The notes beneath the pieces are model-generated. The model did no database searches and was not told the DNA's origin. It worked only from the letters and a program-made list of their open reading frames with translations. Made by a program: the position numbers and the translations under genes. From Diphasiastrum complanatum (taxonomy: Eukaryota > Streptophyta > Lycopodiopsida > Lycopodiales > Lycopodiaceae), in NCBI GenBank assembly GCA_029204225.1, contig CM055095.1, forward strand, positions 14,288,049-14,352,048: a stretch of DNA of 64,000 nucleotides, read 5' to 3'. Positions 49,744 through 60,200 of the stretch are shown in pieces. How positions within the stretch are numbered: position 1 is the first letter of the stretch; each line of letters starts with the position of its first letter.

Positions 49744-51096
49744 CTACATGGGGACTGCCCTTTCCTTTGAGGTCTTGAAACTGATCTTTGATGAAGATGA
49801 CATCTCGGCTAGTGAATATCTTTGACTCGATGGGATCGAACAACTTGTAGGCTTGATCTGAAGTAGTGTAGCTGATGAAAACACACTTGATACTTTGGAA
49901 GTCGAGCTTCTTCTTGAGATCACGAGGAATCTGCGCAAAAGCAATACATCCAAAAACTCATAAGTTTGATAAAGAAGGTTTGGTACCTGTCCAAACTTCG
50001 AATGGTGTTTTGTCTGAGAGGCTTTTAGTAGAACATCTGTTCTGAATATAGGTTGCTGTTGAAACAGCTAGCACTTCAGAAGTGTCGCATGTGATAACAT
50101 GCACTTTGCCGATTGGACTAAGGTTATGTTCTTTCTCTCAGCAAGACCATTTGACTGAGGCGAATAGGAAGTGATGTATTGTTGCTCAATGTCGTTGTTA
50201 AGGCAATAGTCCTTGAATTCGTTGGAGATGTATTCTCCCCCGTTATCTGACCTCAGTGCTTTGATTTGTTTGCCCGTTTGATTCTCAGCATGCTCTTTGA
50301 ATTGTTTGAATTTGATGAAAGCCTCTGATTTCTGTTTAATGAAATAAACAACTGTTCTTCTAGAGAATTCGTCAATAAAGGTAATGAAGTACCTTGCATT
50401 TAGCAATGAGGGAGTTTGCATAGGTCCACATATATCAGTATCAACAACATCTAACAGATCTTTTGTTGCCTGCATATGGTTTGATCTAAAAGGAATCCTA
50501 GCCTGCTTTCCGAAGATGCAACTATGACAGACAGGGAGATCGACCTTACCAGAAAGATAGTCGAGATCAAGAACCATGGATTGTCTGGACATGTTCATAA
50601 CAAATGCATGATTCAAGTGTCCTAAGCGATGATGTCATAGTAATGCTTTATTGACTAGAACAAAGGTCTTCAAGGCTTGACTAGACTCAGAATAACAGTG
50701 TGCCAATCTATATAAGTAACCCTGCCTCTTGTCGAGTGCAAGGATCTCATTACTCCTATCAATAATTTTGCATTGATCAGATTCAAATTCTACTTTATGA
50801 CCTAAATCTGTAATTCTACTCACTGACAACAAATTTGTAGAGAGTTTAGGAACATATAAGACCTTTGATAGTAATTTGAATTGATTATGCCGGACCCGCA
50901 ATCTTACAGTACCTTCACCTTCAATAGTGTGAGTACTATTGTCACCAAGATGAACAAATTTCTTCGTGTTGTAAGGCGAGTAGGAGTTGAAGATCTCACG
51001 TTGATTGGTCATATGTTGAGTTGCTCCAGAATCCAAAAACCATGAATCATCCAGAACTGCGCTTTGATCTTTGTCCATGAATGCGCCTTTGTCCAC
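49744..51096 (-). pseudogene. Copia-B protease, pre-integrase and integrase
   Basis: Protease: WFLDSGATQHMTNQ with the normal D-S-G triad. Pre-integrase: FKLLSKVLYVPKLSTNLLSV to ALDKRQGYLYRLAHCYS. A stop at 50635 is followed by integrase (50616-50068): CHSCIFGKQARIPFRSN, VDTDICGPMQTPSLLNARYFITFIDEFSRR, IKALRSDNGGEYISNEF and SPQSNGLAERKNITLV. The integrase C-terminal block to 49744 is degraded. Confidence 0.85.
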
Positions 51097-51125
51097 TTCG
51101 ACCTAGGGAGATGATAAAACTGTGT

Positions 51126-51935
51126 TTACTTGTTGATCAGGTTGCTTGGCTGCATTCTTCGCTTGGAGAATTCGGCAATCCTTGATCTCATGATTATTGA
51201 GCTTGCAATACTTGCAAAATATCTTCTTCTTCGATTGTGGATTCGATGATTGTTCTTGACCTTGAGTCGGCTTCTGATTCGTTGCAGCCTTCTTGGAGCT
51301 TTTCTGCTTTTGTCGCTTCGAGCCTTTGTTGACATATAGAGCCTAAGAGGAGGAAGTAGACGAAGTGTCTTGACTTCTTCGATTATCATCTTGCAGCAAC
51401 ATAGTGATAACTCTAGTAAGAGTTAAATCTGAGTGTGTCGATATGATCATCACCCAGTTCTCATATGTAGAGGGCAAGCTTGAACGCAATGTCATAATTG
51501 CGTCTTGATCGTCTATGACTGATCCGACAGCGGCCATCTGTTGCAAGAAATTCTTAAACTGGTTAATGTGACTCTGAAGAGAATCACCAATAGACATTTT
51601 GAATGTGAAGAATTTCCTCCGTAGATGTAACTTAGTAGTTACGTCCCTCACGTCATACAATGAGTTTAAAATGTCCCAAACGTCTTTTGACGTTTTAGCT
51701 TCAGCTATGTGTGCCCAATCTGTGTATCTGATATATTGAGGATAATAAGCGCGAAAGCTTTATCGTCCTTCGATTTCCACTTTGAGTCGTCGTCTTCAGG
51801 TTTTACTTCTATACCTGTAACAACATCCCATAAGTTGCTAACGATTAGCAAGGTCTTCATCTTAAATTTTCACAAATGATAATTGGATCCATTCAGCTTG
51901 TCTGCGATAAGACCGACTTTACTTTGAGAATCCAT
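51126..51935 (-). pseudogene. Copia-B gag
   Basis: Starts at MDSQSKVGLIADKLNGSNYHL (ATG at about 51935) with a Trp-to-stop change right after it. It continues as UBN2 capsid sequence (SIGDSLQSHINQFKNFLQQM, SVIDDQDAIMTLRSSLP) to 51343. A stop and frameshift then lead to a basic stretch and a zinc-knuckle-like C..C....H...C segment near 51200-51160. It is non-functional. Confidence 0.78.
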
Positions 51936-52130
51936 CTGGAACTTAGTCTGTCGTTTGTATCGATGACGCTAAGATGTGGTAATGCCAACAATAGGAAATT
52001 AATTCTCTGACACTGAAACGCTGAAAAGAACTGAAGAGTATGATATCAATTTGATATCGCGAAAGATATCAAGTATTAGAGCTTTCGCTCTGATATCATG
52101 TTGAAATTAGATAAAGAAGTAGTGAAATTC

Positions 52131-52142
52131 GCTCTGATACCA
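52131..52142 (-). other. primer-binding site of Copia-B
   Basis: GCTCTGATACCA directly precedes the LTR start TGTCGG at 52143. A similar decayed copy (GCTCTGATATCA with ATGTTG after it) lies 44 bases to the left at 52087-52098, suggesting a small local duplication. Confidence 0.85.
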
Positions 52143-52541
52143 TGTCGGAAAGTGGTGTGCAGAAGATAGATCTAGCTCGAAAAGAAAACGAATGAAAATA
52201 ATTCGAGTGTCTAGAAAGAAAACTTTTCGTGCATGGCGGAATAAACTATCTTCCTCTTTCACAATGCATGACTACGCCCATCAATTTCAAACAAAACAAT
52301 AGTGATAGAAACTTATAGTAACTAACTTTGAAATCGCTAGTACTAAAGTGATTATGTAGCCAAACAATTAAGCATCGAAAATTATCAGACAAATAATTAG
52401 TCGCAAATTGTTCGCGAAGAAAAACAGAAACGCATACATTCTGAGTCAAAAACTGAACGCAATGAAGGATAGTATTGATTCAGTATGAAAACGTAAGAGA
52501 AGTAAATGAGTACAATAAGTTGCGAATCGAAGCCGCATACA
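52143..52541 (-). repeat. Copia-B 5' LTR, part before the Ty3-1 insertion
   Basis: It matches 47013-47435 up to AGCCGCATAC, where the twin continues TCTATGC. Here Ty3-1 LTR sequence begins instead. The remaining 600 bases of this LTR should lie to the right of the window. Confidence 0.85.
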
Positions 52542-52982
52542 GTTATGGACTCGGCTCATTACATTCGCCACGTCCATTTACATTTACTTTACTTTATGCA
52601 TAAGCAGGCCTTGGGCCCTTTTTTATTCATTAGTGACACTTAGACTATATGGTTGGCCTTTGGCCTTATTATTCATTATTAGGCCATTTGGACATATTAC
52701 TGGAGAGTGGGGGCCTTCTTGGAGGGCGCACTATTTTCCCTCCCAGTTGGGCCCTAGCCACCGGAAGCTTCCTTTTAGGGCTTCCTCTTGGCTATAAGTA
52801 GGGAAACTGTGTCATTTGTTATTCAGCTGATGATATTGATCTCTCTCTTTAGTCTCCTTAATCTCTCTCTTTCCTGCTTTCTAGGGCTAAGTCTTGCTTA
52901 TGTGCTGCTTTCATAGCTTAAGTCTTACTTATGTGATCCTTTCATAGCTTAGCTCTAGATCAGTTGTGGCTCTATTCATAAC
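52542..52982 (+). repeat. Ty3-1 5' LTR (441 bp)
   Basis: It starts GTTATGGACTCGGCTCATTA and ends CTATTCATAAC, with the primer site TGGTATCAGAGC one base later at 52984. The first 150 bases match 63849-64000 with a few substitutions. The termini are unusual (no TG/CA). Confidence 0.85.
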
Positions 52983-52995
52983 TTGGTATCAGAGC

Positions 52996-53694
52996 ACTTT
53001 TCCTGATTGCTGAATTTCAAATCTGATTTTCTGATTGGGTGCCCATTTTCCTTGCTGATTTTTCTCTCTTTGCTGAGGGCTTTTGTCTCTTTGCTTCAGC
53101 AACATTCAGCACAGTTTGGAGGAGGACCAGCTCCCATCAAAGCATTTTCCTTGGCGGAGCTTTAGCAAATAGTTAGCGGAAGTACTTCCGCTAAATTTGG
53201 CGGCCGGAATTTTTTTTTTTTTAAATTTTTTTTTTTTGGGCAGATTATTTCCGGCGCCCAAGTTCCAACCCTCCATCACCCATTTCCAGCTTGTTTGCAG
53301 GCTCTCTAGCGTCCAATTCCCTCATCTCTTTCGTCCATTCCTCCTTCCATTTTCAGCCCTCTTTTCACTTTTGTTTGCAGGCTGTCCAGCCGCTTCATAC
53401 TTGTCACTTTCGTTCGTTTTTGTCTTCGTTTGCAGCAATTTTTCACACCTTGTTTGCAGGCTGTCCATCGCCCATCTCAACCAAATTTCACGAAATTCCG
53501 ACTCCGTTTGATGTTCTAATTTGTCACTTGCCTCCTGGCTATCCGGTGCATTTTTACAACCTTCATTTTCACTTTTTTCATTTGCTGATTGCTGTCCTTT
53601 CTTAGTTGTGATAATAGTGGTTTTAATAGACTAATTCGGGGTGACGACAAGAGTCCGCTCTCTCAAGTTTTCGTCTATTCCTTCCACTATCATT
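52996..53694 (+). other. Ty3-1 leader
   Basis: Untranslated leader between primer site and gag. A TTGTTTGCAGGCT motif recurs at 53291, 53371 and 53450, about 80 bases apart, in a pyrimidine-rich context. This could reflect an old short tandem array or packaging-related RNA structure. Homopolymer T-runs lie at 53211-53239. Short open frames here are unlikely to be genes. Confidence 0.5.
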
Positions 53695-53961
53695 ATGGCA
53701 CATTCACCTACCTCGAGTGAGACTACTCAGGAAACCTTATCCGATCAGTTTTGTCACATGGATGAGACCCTTTCTGGCCTCGTTCTTCGCTTCGATACCG
53801 TTATGACGGGCTTTGCTACTATGCAGTCACGGATTGATTCTTTACAGCCTCATGGTCCTGGTAAAGCTCCTGTTTTTCCTTCATTTGGGACTCCCCCTCC
53901 ATTTGGATTTCCATCTTCCTCTGCTAGTCAGACTGGTGGTGGACAGTTCATTCCACCTAAC
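53695..53961 (+). pseudogene. Ty3-1 gag, N-terminal part
   Basis: ATG at 53695 opens MAHSPTSSETTQETL, a helical segment (MDETLSGLVLRFDTVMTGF) and a Pro/Gly/Ser-rich stretch. The frame is cut at CACCTAAC by Ty3-2 and resumes at 60201 with PPGFFSRPPLPEPHFARDF. Before that insertion gag was continuous. Confidence 0.75.
53957..53961. other. target-site duplication CTAAC, left copy
   Basis: CTAAC lies directly before the Ty3-2 LTR start TGTAATAG. The matching copy is at 60196-60200. Confidence 0.92.
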
Positions 53962-54319
53962 TGTAATAGATCCTAACACCACAGTAGGGCAAACACTAAC
54001 TGATCCACCCAACCTTGCCTACTCCCTGATATAGAGTAAGCCCCTCCTAGCCCAGTGTGAGGACTGGTAGCATGCTACTGCCAAGTGTCGGCCACGTGGC
54101 ACTGACGTGGCCGACTGCACGTCGGGACCCAACTGGGGGCCCTATCCTGCTGACAGGGTCCCTAGGCTGTGTTAGGCCCGCCATGGCTATGGACCGTGCT
54201 GGGGCACACTACTCACACTGTCTTGCCCTGTTGGTCATGTACGCTGGACACGACCCTGACTGTGGTATCTGACCTATCTGTGTTCTCTAGGGTTCGGCAC
54301 TGGTTACGAGCTCGTAACA
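53962..54319 (-). repeat. Ty3-2 3' LTR (358 bp)
   Basis: Starts TGTAATAGATCC and ends GCTCGTAACA on the + strand. By eye I find no difference from 59838-60195. It contains an 11-bp inverted repeat around ACGT cores (54087-54115). Confidence 0.93.
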
Positions 54320-54333
54320 CTCCCTCCCCCTTA
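54320..54333 (-). other. Ty3-2 polypurine tract
   Basis: CTCCCTCCCCCTTA on the + strand reads as TAAGGGGGAGGGAG on the coding strand, directly next to the LTR start. It is the expected plus-strand primer site. Confidence 0.85.
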
Positions 54334-54560
54334 AGAACCGTCTTGGTCCTCTAAGACAAAGTCTGGAAAAATCTTGCGAAGGACGCTGCCTCTTTCCCAA
54401 GTGGCATTCTCAACAGGCTGATCATTCCACTTAACCAGATATTCTCGGTATAGAGTTTGACGAGTCTGCGTCTCTCTACTATCAAGAATCTCCTCTGGTT
54501 CATGTGGAGGTTGCTGAGGATCCAATGGGAGAACTAGAACACTGTCCCCTACCAGATTAT
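54331..54560 (-). pseudogene. Ty3-2 chromodomain-like tail, out of frame
   Basis: On the - strand, in a different frame from the Gag-Pol ORF, 54560-54331 encodes [14 protein letters not shown], then PHEPEEILDSRETQ, YREYLVKWNDQPVENATWE, and ends VLEDQDGS plus stop. The EYLVKW...ATWE pattern is a chromodomain-like fold found at the end of chromovirus integrases, which can steer insertion to marked chromatin. It has no start codon of its own. Compared with related integrases the segment linking GPY/F to this domain appears shortened, so the frame break probably came with a deletion of some tens of bases. Its right end overlaps the Gag-Pol stop. Confidence 0.7.
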
Positions 54561-57500
54561 CTGATCGCCTAGTCTCCTACTGATGGTAAAGGGACCACAA
54601 TACCTTGGAGACAACTTAGCACACACTCCTGATTTGAGGGTTTTAGAGTCAACTGGGACTCTCAAGTAGACTTTCTCACCAGTGGAGAACTGCACATCCC
54701 GTCTGTGTGGATCTGCATAATGCCTGGCTCGATCCTGGGATTGTCTAATGCTACGCTTAGCATGTTCTATCATCTGGTTTAGGTCTTCTAAAAAGTTTCT
54801 GGCTGCTTCAACTTTTTCTTGTTTAAACCCTACAGCTGTGGGTGAGCGTGGCTGAAAACCGTACATCAGCATAAATGGGCTGTATCCCGTAGCTGAATGT
54901 TTGGTACTGTTGTAAGCAAACTCTAATATTGAGAGATACTCCTCCCAATTAGTCTGCCTCTTGCTGACGTATGCACGAAGCATATCCTCCAGCACTTGAT
55001 TTACCCTTTCTGTTTGACCGTCCGTCTGTGGATGGTCAGTGGTACTCATATTAAGTTTAGTATGGAGATGATGGAATACTGCCTTCCAAAAATTTCCAGT
55101 AAACTTACTGTCCCGGTCGCTGACTATGCCGGAAGGTAGACCGTACAATTTAAATAGCCCGTCTACAAACAACCTCGCTAACTCTGGAGCTCTAACGGTT
55201 GTTTTGGTCGGAATAAAATGAGCCATTTTGGTCAGACGGTCAACTGTGACCCATATAGCGTCATTACCCTTTTGGGTTTTAGGCAGGCCTACTATAAAAT
55301 CCATGGAGATACTCTCCCATTTACCAGCTGGTATTTCTAAGGGATGCAACAACCCTCCTGCCTTTAAACGCTCTGCTTTATTTACTTGACATTTCTGGCA
55401 ACTGGTTACATACTGGTGGACGTCCTTTTTCATACTGGGCCAGAAAAATTGCCTACGAAGAAGCTCATAGGTCTTCTGTATGCCTGGGTGTCCCGCGCTA
55501 GGATTGTCATGACATTCATATAGGACCTGCTGCCTATAATCCTCTGAATTGGGGACACATACTCTATCTCTATAGAGCAAGTACTCATCCTGAATGGAAT
55601 ACTGTTTCCATTTGAATCCTTGAGTCAACTGACCCTCAACCACTGGGGTTTGCTTGGGTAATACAGGCTCAGAATCCTCAACGTCATCTGACGACGTATA
55701 CTCGGACTCATCATCATCCTCAACGGAAGCTGCCGTATTGTTGGATGAACTGGCACCAGCCCCGGGAACTGGTTCTGGAGTCTGTAATTGTCTGTTCTGG
55801 ACTGAGTTCCAGATAATAGAGAAGAATGCATCATGCTGGCATTTCCCTCTCAAGGACTCGAGTAACTCATTACGAATCTGAGTAAAACTCAGCTCGTTTA
55901 TCATAGGCATTCTGCTAAGGGCATCTGCTACTGTATTGAATTTTCCACGCCTATATCTGATAGACATGTCAAACTCTTGCATCAACTCTGCCCAACGAGC
56001 TTTCCGACCTCTAAGCTCAGGTTGATTGCAAAGGTATCTGAGACTCTCATGGTCTGTCAGGACCTCAAAGTTGGCACCATACAAATAATGCCTCCAAGTC
56101 TTAAGGGCATGGACTATAGAAAAGAGTTCCTTTTCATAGGCACTGTACCTAGTCTGAGCTGGCTCGAGTTTTTTACTCTCGAACGCAACTGGTCGTCCAC
56201 CCTGAGTTAGCACAGCGCCTACTGCAAAGTCGCTAGCATCTGTTTCGACCACAAATGGCTGATTGGGGTCGACGACTTTTAAGACTGGTGCTGTAGCTAA
56301 GGCTGTTTTGAGAGCATCAAAGCTCTCCTGTTGTGCAGACTCCCAAATGAACTCCTTTCCCTTCCCCTTAAGAAGATTTGTCATAGGGACTGCTATCTGA
56401 GCATATTCCTTGACAAATCGTCTGTAATATCCCGCCAGACCAAGAAAGATTTGAAGTTCCAAAATATTCTGAGGTCTCAGCCAACTGAGTATGGCTTTAA
56501 CCTTATTTGGGTCCATCTTAATCCCATCTGAAGAGATAATGTGACCCAAATATGCTACTTCTTCAACGAAGAATTCACACTTGGATTGTTTAGCATAAAG
56601 CTTATGCTTTCTGAGCAGTCGAAACACCTTTCTGAGGTGTTTTAGATGCTCCTTCCTCGTTTTGCTGTAGACGAGGATGTCATCTAAAAATACGACTACA
56701 AACTTACCCAAGTATGGTCTGAGGACACTGTTCATCAAGGTCATAAAGGTAGCTGGAGCATTTGTGAGCCCAAATGGCATCACCTTAAACTCATAATGAC
56801 CGTGACGAGTCCTAAAAGCTGTTTTCGAGACATCTTCCGATTTTATACGGACTTGATGATATCCCGATCTAAGGTCTATTTTACTGAAAAACTTAGCCCC
56901 GTCGAGTTGATCAAACAACTCGTCTGCCCGAGGCATAGGGTATTTATTCTTAATTGTGACTTTATTGAGAGCTCTGTAATCTACGCAAAGACGCATAGAC
57001 CCCTCTTTCTTTTTCACCAATAGGACTGGTGAGGCCCATGGTGAACTACTGGTCTGAATTTGGCCTTTCCCAAGATAGTCTGTTAACTGCCTAGTTATTT
57101 CTTCATCCTCTGTTCGGCTGACCCGATACGGAGGTTTAGAAACAGGTGCTGTACCTGGTACTAGGTTTATTACATGATCTACCTCTCTGCTAGGTGGTAA
57201 ACCATGTGGCAAATCTTCAGGAAAAACATCTTTAAATTTAGACAATAAAGTTTCTAATTTACTGATTTTCTGCTGAATAGAACTGGAAATAGAAACTTCA
57301 GGAATAAACTGAAAGTCACATAAGAATACCTGATGGTCTTCGTCTCCGATTAGCTGACAGAGCTCTGAACTGCAGACCATAGGGCTGTTGGGAACATCAT
57401 GCTCCCCATGCAACTGGATCTCTCGGCCTTTATACTGAAAGCTGAGGGTGTTCTCCTGATAGTTTCTGTGGAGGGAAGGTCCTAAACTGTAGAGCCAATC

Positions 57501-59033
57501 TCTCCCGAGAACAATGTCTGTTCGATCCAGGTGCATTATCTGAAAGTTTATTTCATCTTGGTACCCCTGAATACCAAGATTTAACTTACTTACCATAGTT
57601 TCCCATATTTTTTTATCTTCACCCTTAGCTAATGAAACTATGTACCTATGCTGACTAGGTACTTCTGGTAGTTTAAGCTTTTTAACCAGGGTGTGGTTGA
57701 TGAAATTATGGGTTGCCCCATCATCAACCATGACTCTTACTGACTGGTTACCAACTTTCCCATGCATACGTACTAGGTCATGCGGCCCAAAGCTGAAGGG
57801 TCTCGCTAGCATTGCAGAGGTCAGCTGGCAACAGTGTTCATGATCTTCATGATACACTTTGATCTCGGAAGCTGCCGAGTCACTGGGGAAACATACAGTC
57901 TGAACAAGATGAACTTGTTTTTTATCTTTCTTATCTTTTTTTGTGAAAGGCCCCTTGGGACACTGTCTGACTGTGTGTCCCTTGCCCATACACACAAAGC
58001 ACAAACGTTCTTGTTTGGCTTTCTCAAAATCATCTGGTTTTAAGGGCTGTATGTGTGAAGGGCGTTTCTGAGGAGCTTCACCTTTAAATTTATCTTCTTT
58101 CTTTCTTTTTAAAAATTTCTTTTTAAATTGAAAGTCTTTCTGAGGAAGCTGCTCAGAAAGTGGTTGCTGTCTCGCTCTCTTCCTACCCACTGAATCATCA
58201 TAGATTTGAGCATATCTGAGAGCTTGCTCAAGGGTAGTAGGCGAGTTTCTCTGGACCTCTACTTTATATTCATCTTTGAGGCCACGGACAAATCCCCTGA
58301 TTTTTTGATAGTCATCCATATTTTTAATCTTTAAAATTGCTTCTCGATACTGCGAGATATATTGGATGAGGGACTTGTCCATTACTGTTCTTTCCCAGGC
58401 TTCCCAGGCTCTATCAAGTTCATTCTCTGGTAGAAATTCTCTTAGGAAAGCTTCTTCAAAAGCTTTCCATGACCGGGGAGTCTGCCCAGTCTCCTGGAGA
58501 TTTAACCACCACTTATAGGCCATAGGCCCTAAAGAAAGACTGGCCTCAATTGCTTGCAAATGGTCAGGGGTCTGTTTAAGAGCATGAATGTTCTTCCATT
58601 TGCTGAGGAAGGTTTGTAGAATATCTGCATTTCTATCCTTCTCTTCCCCATTAAAAGTAGGAGGCTTTAAATCTTTAAAAACACTGGGGTGAGACCGTAA
58701 AGTCTCACCCGAAACTGATGGAAGTGGAGAAGGGGATAACTGAGAAGTGGAGGGAAGGCTTCCTTTCGCGGAGCTCAAAATCAAGTTTTTGAGTTCAGCG
58801 AACGAGTCGTCCACACTGGACTTGAAATTGGCTAATGCCAGCTTCAGTTCATCCACTTCTGTTACCAATTGGAGGAACTGCTCCTTGGTAACCAGTTCGT
58901 CGAGTTCTTCGGCGAACTGTTCCTGTTCTTCTACTTCCATGGGTTCCTTCCCTTTTCTGTAAGCCAAGGCTTCTGTTTCAAGTTCGTCGAAGCCTCTCTC
59001 CTGGGGTTGATCAGGTCCCTGAGGAGTGGTCAT
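54549..59033 (-). CDS. Ty3-2 Gag-Pol polyprotein (1494 residues)
   Basis: Single ORF of an LTR retrotransposon. In order: N-terminal coiled-coil-prone acidic region (30-90); capsid (about 115-285, [23 protein letters not shown]); Lys-rich stretch (300-325); zinc knuckle C345-C348-H353-C358; protease with [12 protein letters not shown] (437-439 reads D-D-G where D-S-G or D-T-G is usual); RT (about 640-845) with FLDD at 782-785; RNase H (TDASDF at 931, HYLYG, DALSR); an acidic Ser/Asp/Glu linker (1085-1125); integrase with the zinc pair H1175, H1182, C1212, C1215 and the D1245, D1306, E1342 triad (35 residues between the last two); and GPF at 1480-1482. It ends 12 residues later at a stop, where related proteins continue. 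ATG at 59033 opens the frame 790 bases inside the primer site. Gag and Pol share one frame, so ratio control by frameshift is not evident. Confidence 0.93.
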   Translation of the reverse strand: MTTPQGPDQPQERGFDELETEALAYRKGKEPMEVEEQEQFAEELDELVTKEQFLQLVTEVDELKLALANFKSSVDDSFAELKNLILSSAKGSLPSTSQLSPSPLPSVSGETLRSHPSVFKDLKPPTFNGEEKDRNADILQTFLSKWKNIHALKQTPDHLQAIEASLSLGPMAYKWWLNLQETGQTPRSWKAFEEAFLREFLPENELDRAWEAWERTVMDKSLIQYISQYREAILKIKNMDDYQKIRGFVRGLKDEYKVEVQRNSPTTLEQALRYAQIYDDSVGRKRARQQPLSEQLPQKDFQFKKKFLKRKKEDKFKGEAPQKRPSHIQPLKPDDFEKAKQERLCFVCMGKGHTVRQCPKGPFTKKDKKDKKQVHLVQTVCFPSDSAASEIKVYHEDHEHCCQLTSAMLARPFSFGPHDLVRMHGKVGNQSVRVMVDDGATHNFINHTLVKKLKLPEVPSQHRYIVSLAKGEDKKIWETMVSKLNLGIQGYQDEINFQIMHLDRTDIVLGRDWLYSLGPSLHRNYQENTLSFQYKGREIQLHGEHDVPNSPMVCSSELCQLIGDEDHQVFLCDFQFIPEVSISSSIQQKISKLETLLSKFKDVFPEDLPHGLPPSREVDHVINLVPGTAPVSKPPYRVSRTEDEEITRQLTDYLGKGQIQTSSSPWASPVLLVKKKEGSMRLCVDYRALNKVTIKNKYPMPRADELFDQLDGAKFFSKIDLRSGYHQVRIKSEDVSKTAFRTRHGHYEFKVMPFGLTNAPATFMTLMNSVLRPYLGKFVVVFLDDILVYSKTRKEHLKHLRKVFRLLRKHKLYAKQSKCEFFVEEVAYLGHIISSDGIKMDPNKVKAILSWLRPQNILELQIFLGLAGYYRRFVKEYAQIAVPMTNLLKGKGKEFIWESAQQESFDALKTALATAPVLKVVDPNQPFVVETDASDFAVGAVLTQGGRPVAFESKKLEPAQTRYSAYEKELFSIVHALKTWRHYLYGANFEVLTDHESLRYLCNQPELRGRKARWAELMQEFDMSIRYRRGKFNTVADALSRMPMINELSFTQIRNELLESLRGKCQHDAFFSIIWNSVQNRQLQTPEPVPGAGASSSNNTAASVEDDDESEYTSSDDVEDSEPVLPKQTPVVEGQLTQGFKWKQYSIQDEYLLYRDRVCVPNSEDYRQQVLYECHDNPSAGHPGIQKTYELLRRQFFWPSMKKDVHQYVTSCQKCQVNKAERLKAGGLLHPLEIPAGKWESISMDFIVGLPKTQKGNDAIWVTVDRLTKMAHFIPTKTTVRAPELARLFVDGLFKLYGLPSGIVSDRDSKFTGNFWKAVFHHLHTKLNMSTTDHPQTDGQTERVNQVLEDMLRAYVSKRQTNWEEYLSILEFAYNSTKHSATGYSPFMLMYGFQPRSPTAVGFKQEKVEAARNFLEDLNQMIEHAKRSIRQSQDRARHYADPHRRDVQFSTGEKVYLRVPVDSKTLKSGVCAKLSPRYCGPFTISRRLGDQIIW

Positions 59034-59824
59034 CTTCGAAACTGAAAGAGAGCTACCTTAACTTCTGAAGGAAAAAAGTCTAAAAGACTAATTTACAACT
59101 GTACAAGGGAAAGGAAAGATGACTTAGCTGTTTCTGAGGACTGTACTTCCAAAGAAAGAATGAAGAGGAACCCTTTCAGCTCTTTTCCCCAAGATTTCAG
59201 ACCTGCTGTTCCGAAAAATGCCAGTTTGAGGCTTCAAAACGGTACTAAATTTCCCGGTTTTTTGAGGATAGTAGCTCGCTGGTCTGATTGCAATCCAACT
59301 TGTCCACAAAAAGGCAAATCTGAAGTCCAAAAACCCTTCTGAGTTCTGAAATTTCAGAAGTCTCCTACTCGCTGATCTGGTAGGAATCCTCTTGCTCCAA
59401 ATCTCTGACGTTGGGGCCCAAAAACTTGTTGAAAAACCAGATTTTCAGAAGCACTGGCAGCGCTGGCCCTGCTCCTCTTTTTTTGGCTTCCAACTCGCTG
59501 AGAACCAGTGACTTTTTCCCTGGAAATCGGATGTAGGTCTCTGACTGTACAGCGATGGAGGTGCTGGCTTCTTCCTACTGTAATTTCGCTGGGAAAACTA
59601 TAGAGAATCCTCTGAACTCAGTGAGAAACAGCTGTTTTTTCAGCGAGTTACCTACACTTGGAATCTAACTCCTTGCTACTGTGATTTCTCAGTGGAAATC
59701 AGAAGTTTGAAGGCTGCTCCTACAGCGATCCTCCTCCTCTATTCCTCTCTGAGAATCTGAGAAACACTTTCTATCTTCTGATAGCTTTCTCTACTGCTGT
59801 CCTAAACTCCCTAGGATGGAGATG
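59034..59824 (-). other. Ty3-2 leader
   Basis: 790 bases between primer site and Gag-Pol start. Short Ser/Leu-rich frames here are not convincing. The sequence holds many CTCGCTG and TTTCAG words on the + strand. It is likely the packaging and untranslated leader. Confidence 0.6.
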
Positions 59825-59836
59825 GCTCTGATACCA
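59825..59836 (-). other. Ty3-2 primer-binding site
   Basis: GCTCTGATACCA, one base from the LTR start at 59838, is the reverse complement of TGGTATCAGAGC (tRNA-iMet type). Confidence 0.9.
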
Positions 59837-59837
59837 G

Positions 59838-60195
59838 TGTAATAGATCCTAACACCACAGTAGGGCAAACACTAACTGATCCACCCAACCTTGCCTACTC
59901 CCTGATATAGAGTAAGCCCCTCCTAGCCCAGTGTGAGGACTGGTAGCATGCTACTGCCAAGTGTCGGCCACGTGGCACTGACGTGGCCGACTGCACGTCG
60001 GGACCCAACTGGGGGCCCTATCCTGCTGACAGGGTCCCTAGGCTGTGTTAGGCCCGCCATGGCTATGGACCGTGCTGGGGCACACTACTCACACTGTCTT
60101 GCCCTGTTGGTCATGTACGCTGGACACGACCCTGACTGTGGTATCTGACCTATCTGTGTTCTCTAGGGTTCGGCACTGGTTACGAGCTCGTAACA
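59838..60195 (-). repeat. Ty3-2 5' LTR (358 bp)
   Basis: Same sequence as 53962-54319 as far as I can read, followed by the CTAAC duplication at 60196-60200. As the 5' LTR of a - strand element it should hold the promoter. The inverted ACGT pair lies at 59963-59991. Confidence 0.93.
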
Positions 60196-60200
60196 CTAAC

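Larger units (their letters stand above)
47013..52541 (-). mobile_element. Copia-B retrotransposon, near full length, 5' LTR interrupted
   Basis: On the - strand the order is 5' LTR (52541 down to 52143; the rest is displaced by the Ty3-1 insertion), primer site (52142-52131), gag (from ATG at about 51935), protease, integrase, RT and RNase H ending at 48035, polypurine tract (48034-48027) and 3' LTR (48026-47013). The visible parts of the two LTRs differ by scattered substitutions and small indels, so the insertion is not very recent. Pol has stops and frameshifts. It is the most complete Copia-B copy here and the reference for the other Copia-B relics. Confidence 0.88.
53962..60195 (-). mobile_element. 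Ty3-2: young, structurally complete gypsy retrotransposon (6.2 kb)
   Basis: Two 358-bp LTRs (53962-54319, 59838-60195) that read as identical, 5-bp CTAAC duplications, a primer site (59825-59836), a polypurine tract (54320-54333, pyrimidine-rich on the + strand) and one long Gag-Pol frame on the - strand. Integrase-type pol order (RT, RNase H, then integrase) and a chromodomain-like tail place it with plant chromovirus-type Ty3 elements. It was inserted into gag of Ty3-1. Everything needed for a cycle is visible except an intact integrase C-terminus. Confidence 0.93.

Noticed and set aside
54057-54354. Small + strand frames, repeated at 59933-60374
   Set aside because: Both lie in the two Ty3-2 LTRs, so their duplication reflects the LTRs and not a gene.
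55654-55881. 75-codon + strand frame rich in Ser
   Set aside because: It is the antisense shadow of the acidic linker of the Ty3-2 polyprotein.
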